A stretch of DNA of 64,000 nt from Saccharopolyspora rhizosphaerae (GTDB lineage Bacteria; Actinomycetota; Actinomycetes; Mycobacteriales; Pseudonocardiaceae), in NCBI RefSeq assembly GCF_003931915.1, contig NZ_RSAA01000015.1, positions 62,001-126,000 of the forward strand. Direction: 5' to 3'. This document shows positions 63,185 to 64,000 of the stretch, piece by piece. Position numbers and translations under genes: made by a program. The notes beneath the pieces were generated by a model. It worked only from the letters and a program-made list of their open reading frames with translations. It was not told the origin of the DNA and did not search any database. Numbering within the stretch: position 1 is the stretch's first letter; every line of letters begins with the position of its first letter.

Positions 63185-64000
63185 ATGGTTTCTCGTCGGC
63201 GGTTTCTCGGTTATTCCGCTGCGGCCCTGACGGCGCCGTTCTGGGCCCAGGCGATCAGCGCTCCGTTCGCTTCGGCGGCGCCGGAGAGCTTGAAATTCGT
63301 GCTGCAGAACAACTCCGGTGGGCCGGCCAACGCCTACATCGCCGGGTTCTCGGACGCCGAGAAGAAGGCCGTGTTCATCAAGGCGGACGGGACGCCGTAC
63401 TTCCCCGAGGCGGGCGGCCCCGAGCCGACGCCGATCGGTGAGGACGTCGCCATCCCGGTCGACGGCACCGTCGAGGTGACCGTGCCGCGCATGTACGGCG
63501 CGAGGGTCTACTACTCGCTCAACGACACCCTGGAGTTCCAGGTCGTGCAGGGCGCTGACGGCACCACCTCGGTCGTGCACCCCAACTTCGTCTCCGACGC
63601 CGACCCGAACTTCGGCAAGGACTGGACGTTCGCGGAGTTCACCCTCAACGCCGAGCAGCTCTACGCCAACATCAGCTACGTCGACTTCGTCGCCGCCCCG
63701 ATCGGCCTGCACCTGACCACCACCGGCAGCGGTGAGCAGAGCGTCCCCGGCATGCCCACCGGCGGCATGGACAAGGTCGCCCAGAGCCTCAAGGACATGG
63801 GCGGCAACTGGAGCTCGCTCGTGCAGGAGGCCGACGGCCGGGTCGTGCGGGTGCTCAACCCGAACCACCGCGCCGGCGACTTCGAGGGCTACCTGGAGCC
63901 CTACGTCGACGAGGTCTACGCCAAGTACGCCGGCGAGTCGCTGTTCATCGACACCCAGCGCGAGGACATCGGCATCCTCGAGGGCAAGGTCGAAGGCGAC
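63185..64000 (+). CDS. GH64 beta-1,3-glucanase (laminaripentaose-producing type), 3' end outside the window
   Basis: 272 codons of an exported enzyme are visible. A twin-arginine signal (SRRRFLGYSAAALTAPFWAQ) ends near residues 27-31, so export is by Tat. The mature part (LKFVLQNNSGGPANAYIAGF, then RMYGARVYYSLNDTLEF and ISYVDFVAAPIGLHL) is the start of a GH64 thaumatin-like glucanase, which cuts beta-1,3-glucan of fungal walls. GGAGG precedes the ATG. The frame is open to the last base. Confidence 0.88.
   Translation, partial: MVSRRRFLGYSAAALTAPFWAQAISAPFASAAPESLKFVLQNNSGGPANAYIAGFSDAEKKAVFIKADGTPYFPEAGGPEPTPIGEDVAIPVDGTVEVTVPRMYGARVYYSLNDTLEFQVVQGADGTTSVVHPNFVSDADPNFGKDWTFAEFTLNAEQLYANISYVDFVAAPIGLHLTTTGSGEQSVPGMPTGGMDKVAQSLKDMGGNWSSLVQEADGRVVRVLNPNHRAGDFEGYLEPYVDEVYAKYAGESLFIDTQREDIGILEGKVEGD

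Noticed and set aside
1-64000. CRISPR arrays, insertion sequences with terminal repeats, rRNA genes
   Set aside because: No regularly spaced identical repeats, transposase frames or rRNA signatures were seen in the window.

Overview
The window is high-GC actinomycete chromosome. The gene content points to Pseudonocardiales, and a Saccharopolyspora-like genome is a reasonable guess: it has a complete conservon (cvnABCD), a SepX/GlpR divisome gene beside a gephyrin-like Glp/MoeA, the order mprA-mprB-pepD-moaB2-mscL, S-adenosyl methyltransferases of the actinomycete type and a GH64 glucanase. The genus is an inference from gene content; no 16S or other marker lies in the window.

Layout. 1-4.4 kb: an FAD-dependent dehydrogenase, a small secreted protein and an acetate-type symporter with its DUF485 partner. 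5.1-9.8 kb: the conservon (NIT-domain sensor kinase, roadblock, DUF742, GTPase). 9.9-17.6 kb: metabolic singletons (methyltransferase, SDR, PEP-mutase-like, alpha/beta hydrolase, CMD-domain protein, two VOC proteins, nucleoside hydrolase) and an HTH / Imm5-like pair. 17.6-23.2 kb: a TetR regulator, a near-perfect operator, an MMPL transporter carrying a degenerate ABC-ATPase tail, and a YhgE/Pip membrane protein. 23.2-38 kb: a frameshifted maleylpyruvate-isomerase-like gene, a P450-aldehyde dehydrogenase operon with a divergent TetR, a PAS-GGDEF-EAL protein, a strongly structured non-coding stretch (a candidate rod-like RNA, about 30.24-30.56 kb), a lipoprotein with repeated DxDxDG motifs, an acyltransferase, a second P450/TetR pair and several membrane proteins.

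38.3-43.5 kb is a decayed island ending at tRNA-Arg(CCT). It holds an AT-richer fragment of an RloB-like defence gene, a structured non-coding segment, a WXG-type secreted-effector-like gene with small partners, a frameshifted gene, a gene with an internal TGA, and the last 37 codons of a tyrosine integrase pointing at the tRNA.

43.6-64 kb is mostly core. It has a TPR-GGDEF protein, a BluB-like nitroreductase, and a Zur-type cluster of cysteine-poor ribosomal proteins (L28, L33, S14, S18, then Mrf/CobW, L31 and L32 divergently). Next come mprAB, an inserted deoR-galT pair, pepD, moaB2, mscL, FmdB, 5-formyl-THF cyclo-ligase, galU, glp, a GNAT and sepX/glpR. The window closes with tRNA-Ala(CGC) and its terminator, a diverged repeat region and the start of a Tat-exported GH64 enzyme that runs off the edge.

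The parts most worth a second look are the structured RNA candidate, the tRNA-Arg island with its effector-like operon, the MMPL-NBD fusion, and the matching 11-bp-spaced repeats in front of mprA and pepD. Three single-base frameshifts and one nonsense codon occur; without read data it cannot be decided which are real and which are sequencing errors.
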